Part shown: one piece after another, positions 5,447 through 6,646 of the stretch | Position numbering within the stretch: position 1 is the stretch's first letter | Layout: the number at the start of each line of letters is the position of its first letter | Assembly (NCBI GenBank): GCA_041678605.1 | Contig: JBAYNW010000053.1 | Coordinates: 1 to 6,646, forward strand | Source: JBAYNW01 sp041678605 | Lineage (GTDB): Bacteria; Cyanobacteriota; Vampirovibrionia; Gastranaerophilales; Gastranaerophilaceae | Reading direction: 5' to 3' | Length of the DNA stretch: 6,646 bases | The notes under the pieces: generated by a model | Seen by the model: the letters and a program-made list of their open reading frames with translations, nothing else | The model's database searches: none | What the model was told of the DNA's origin: nothing | Translations under genes and position numbers: made by a program

Positions 5447-6520
5447 ATGGCAAATTTACAAATTAAAAAAGTCGCAAGTAGTATGGAAGACGAAATTTTT
5501 CAACAGCCAAAAATTTTGGAGCTTATTTTGAGGACTTATGTTGCCCCTGACGGGTACATAATTTTGAATGCTCCTACCAAAATTGACAAAATTGTGCTTG
5601 TTGCAAGCGGGTCATCCTACCACTGTGCAAGACTTTCCGCTGAAATATTCGGTTTGGTCGCAGATATAGAAGCCCGTGCGATTTATTCAAGCGAATTTCT
5701 TATTAAAAAAATTGTTCCGCATGACAAAAATGTCTTGTATATTTTTATCACTCAATCCGGCGAAACAACCGATACGCTGAGTGCCCTGAACAAAGCGAAA
5801 CAGCTTGAAATGAGAACAATGTGCATTACGAATAAGGAAAATTCTTCCGCATGGATGACAGCAGATTACAGAATAAACTGTCTGGCAGGTGAAGAAAAGA
5901 GTATTGCATCAACCAAAGCTCTTACCGCTCAAATGCTTTGCCTTTATCTTTTGGCTTTAAAATATGCTCAAATACGTGAAATGGATGTGTCCGTGCGGCT
6001 TAAGCAGTTGAACAGTCTGCCGGAAATTGTTGAAGATACTCTCGCTTTAACTGATAAAATCAGGCCTTTTGCAAGATTTTTATCCAAATATAAAGACATA
6101 ATAATAGCGGCCGACGGAGTTTCTTATGCTCTGGCTAAGGAAGCATGTTTAAAAATCAAGGAAACGTCCTACATAAACGTAATGTCGCACATTTTGGGAG
6201 AATTTATGCACGGCCATCTGGCGGTTTTGAACAATAAAAAAACTGTTTTGGTCTACGTTTCATCCGAGGAACTGTCTTATTCCACCATTAAAAATTTAGA
6301 AAAAATAAAAAGGGATTATAACCCTCCGATTTGCGTTATAGGAACCTCAAGCGAAAGAATTAATTCGACGTTTAACGTTGATTTGGAAGTCGAAGATAAT
6401 ATTTTGAAAATGTTTTCTAATGCCGTTATTTCGCAGCTTTTGGCCTTGTATATCGCCGAAAAGCTTAACAGAAACGTTGACAAACCCAAAGGCTTGAAGA
6501 AAATTGTAACCGAAGTGTAA
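5447..6520 (+). CDS. GlmS-like double-SIS phosphosugar isomerase/deaminase without glutaminase domain
   Basis: This 357-residue protein corresponds to the isomerase half of glucosamine-6-phosphate synthase. SIS domain 1 runs about 45-175, with ASGSSYH (53-59), ITQSGETTDT (101-110) and SIASTKALTAQ (152-162). SIS domain 2 runs about 210-340 with KEACLKIKETSYI (231-243) and GEFMHGHLAV (251-260). Residues matching the E. coli GlmS catalytic set are kept: K236 (K485), E239 (E488), H255 (H504) and K352 (K603) in the C-terminal tail VDKPKGLKKIVTEV. The N-terminal glutaminase domain and its Cys1 are absent. Such stand-alone forms include SIS-type glucosamine-6-phosphate deaminases and related amino-sugar enzymes; the exact substrate is undetermined. 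The frame is open back to a TTG at 5321, but I use the ATG at 5447 because an AG-rich site (GAAAGAG) precedes it and homology begins soon after. The gene follows gatB by 143 nt and ends at a strong terminator. Confidence 0.85.
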   Translation: MANLQIKKVASSMEDEIFQQPKILELILRTYVAPDGYIILNAPTKIDKIVLVASGSSYHCARLSAEIFGLVADIEARAIYSSEFLIKKIVPHDKNVLYIFITQSGETTDTLSALNKAKQLEMRTMCITNKENSSAWMTADYRINCLAGEEKSIASTKALTAQMLCLYLLALKYAQIREMDVSVRLKQLNSLPEIVEDTLALTDKIRPFARFLSKYKDIIIAADGVSYALAKEACLKIKETSYINVMSHILGEFMHGHLAVLNNKKTVLVYVSSEELSYSTIKNLEKIKRDYNPPICVIGTSSERINSTFNVDLEVEDNILKMFSNAVISQLLALYIAEKLNRNVDKPKGLKKIVTEV

Positions 6521-6562
6521 TGGACAGAGATATTTCTAGCACTTTTTAACAAAGATTAACAA

Positions 6563-6605
6563 AAAACAGAGCAGGGAAATATTTAGAGTTTCCCTGCTCT
6601 GTTTT
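6563..6605. terminator. Rho-independent terminator, possibly bidirectional
   Basis: A perfect 17-bp stem pairs 6563-6579 with 6589-6605 around a 9-nt loop. Its core CAGAGCAGGG (6567-6576) pairs with CCCTGCTCTG (6592-6601), flanked by A-tracts and T-tracts. TTTT follows the GC core on the plus strand, ending transcription from the SIS gene 43 nt after its stop. The A-run on the left arm could serve as a U-tract for minus-strand transcription arriving from beyond the window. Confidence 0.92.
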
Positions 6606-6646
6606 GTTCAATCCTCTTTTAATATTTTAAATACAATATTTATTAA

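Noticed and set aside
5447..6520. Assignment of the SIS protein as KdsD (arabinose-5-phosphate isomerase) to pair with kdsA
   Set aside because: KdsD has one SIS domain followed by CBS domains. This protein has two SIS domains and a GlmS-type C-terminal tail.
134..6520. A defence, toxin-antitoxin or biosynthetic gene cluster
   Set aside because: Five of the six genes are recognisable core-metabolism families, and no partner gene accompanies the HExxH protein within the window.
6546..6563. Paired TTAACAAA direct repeats 10 nt apart before the terminator
   Set aside because: They are short and AT-rich in an AT-rich gap, with no associated gene start, so chance is a sufficient explanation.

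Overview
The window is a compact, AT-rich bacterial chromosome segment with six genes in two divergent groups. It looks like housekeeping sequence rather than an accessory island. The organism is Gram-negative, because KdsA makes Kdo for lipopolysaccharide, and it probably uses the tRNA-dependent amidation route (GatB). The mix of metal-type KdsA, cysteine-knuckle PheS, GatB and low GC would fit a gut-type Vampirovibrionia/Melainabacteria lineage or a similar deep-branching Gram-negative. That placement is a weak inference and no feature proves it.

Left half, minus strand: kdsA, a metallo-beta-lactamase-fold hydrolase of the glyoxalase II type, and pheS, transcribed right to left. The first two overlap by 4 nt (ATGA). 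pheS follows after 73 nt that contain a GC-rich palindromic repeat. Downstream of pheS, positions 1-133 hold two kinds of short tandem repeat and no visible gene, so pheT does not follow directly. The kdsA promoter is a good extended -10 match placed so that transcription should begin at the ATG itself.

Right half, plus strand: an unrecognised 332-residue protein with an HExxH zinc-protease motif, then gatB with its own extended -10 promoter, then a stand-alone double-SIS protein that keeps the GlmS isomerase active-site residues but lacks the glutaminase domain. A long, perfect-stem intrinsic terminator closes this group.

The genes serve separate core tasks: outer-membrane Kdo synthesis, metabolite hydrolysis, phenylalanyl-tRNA and Gln/Asn-tRNA supply, and amino-sugar phosphate metabolism. 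No gene stretch forms an obvious new multi-gene system. The least explained items are the HExxH protein, the predicted leaderless kdsA transcript and the repeat families in the intergenic gaps. Every gap is under 150 nt.
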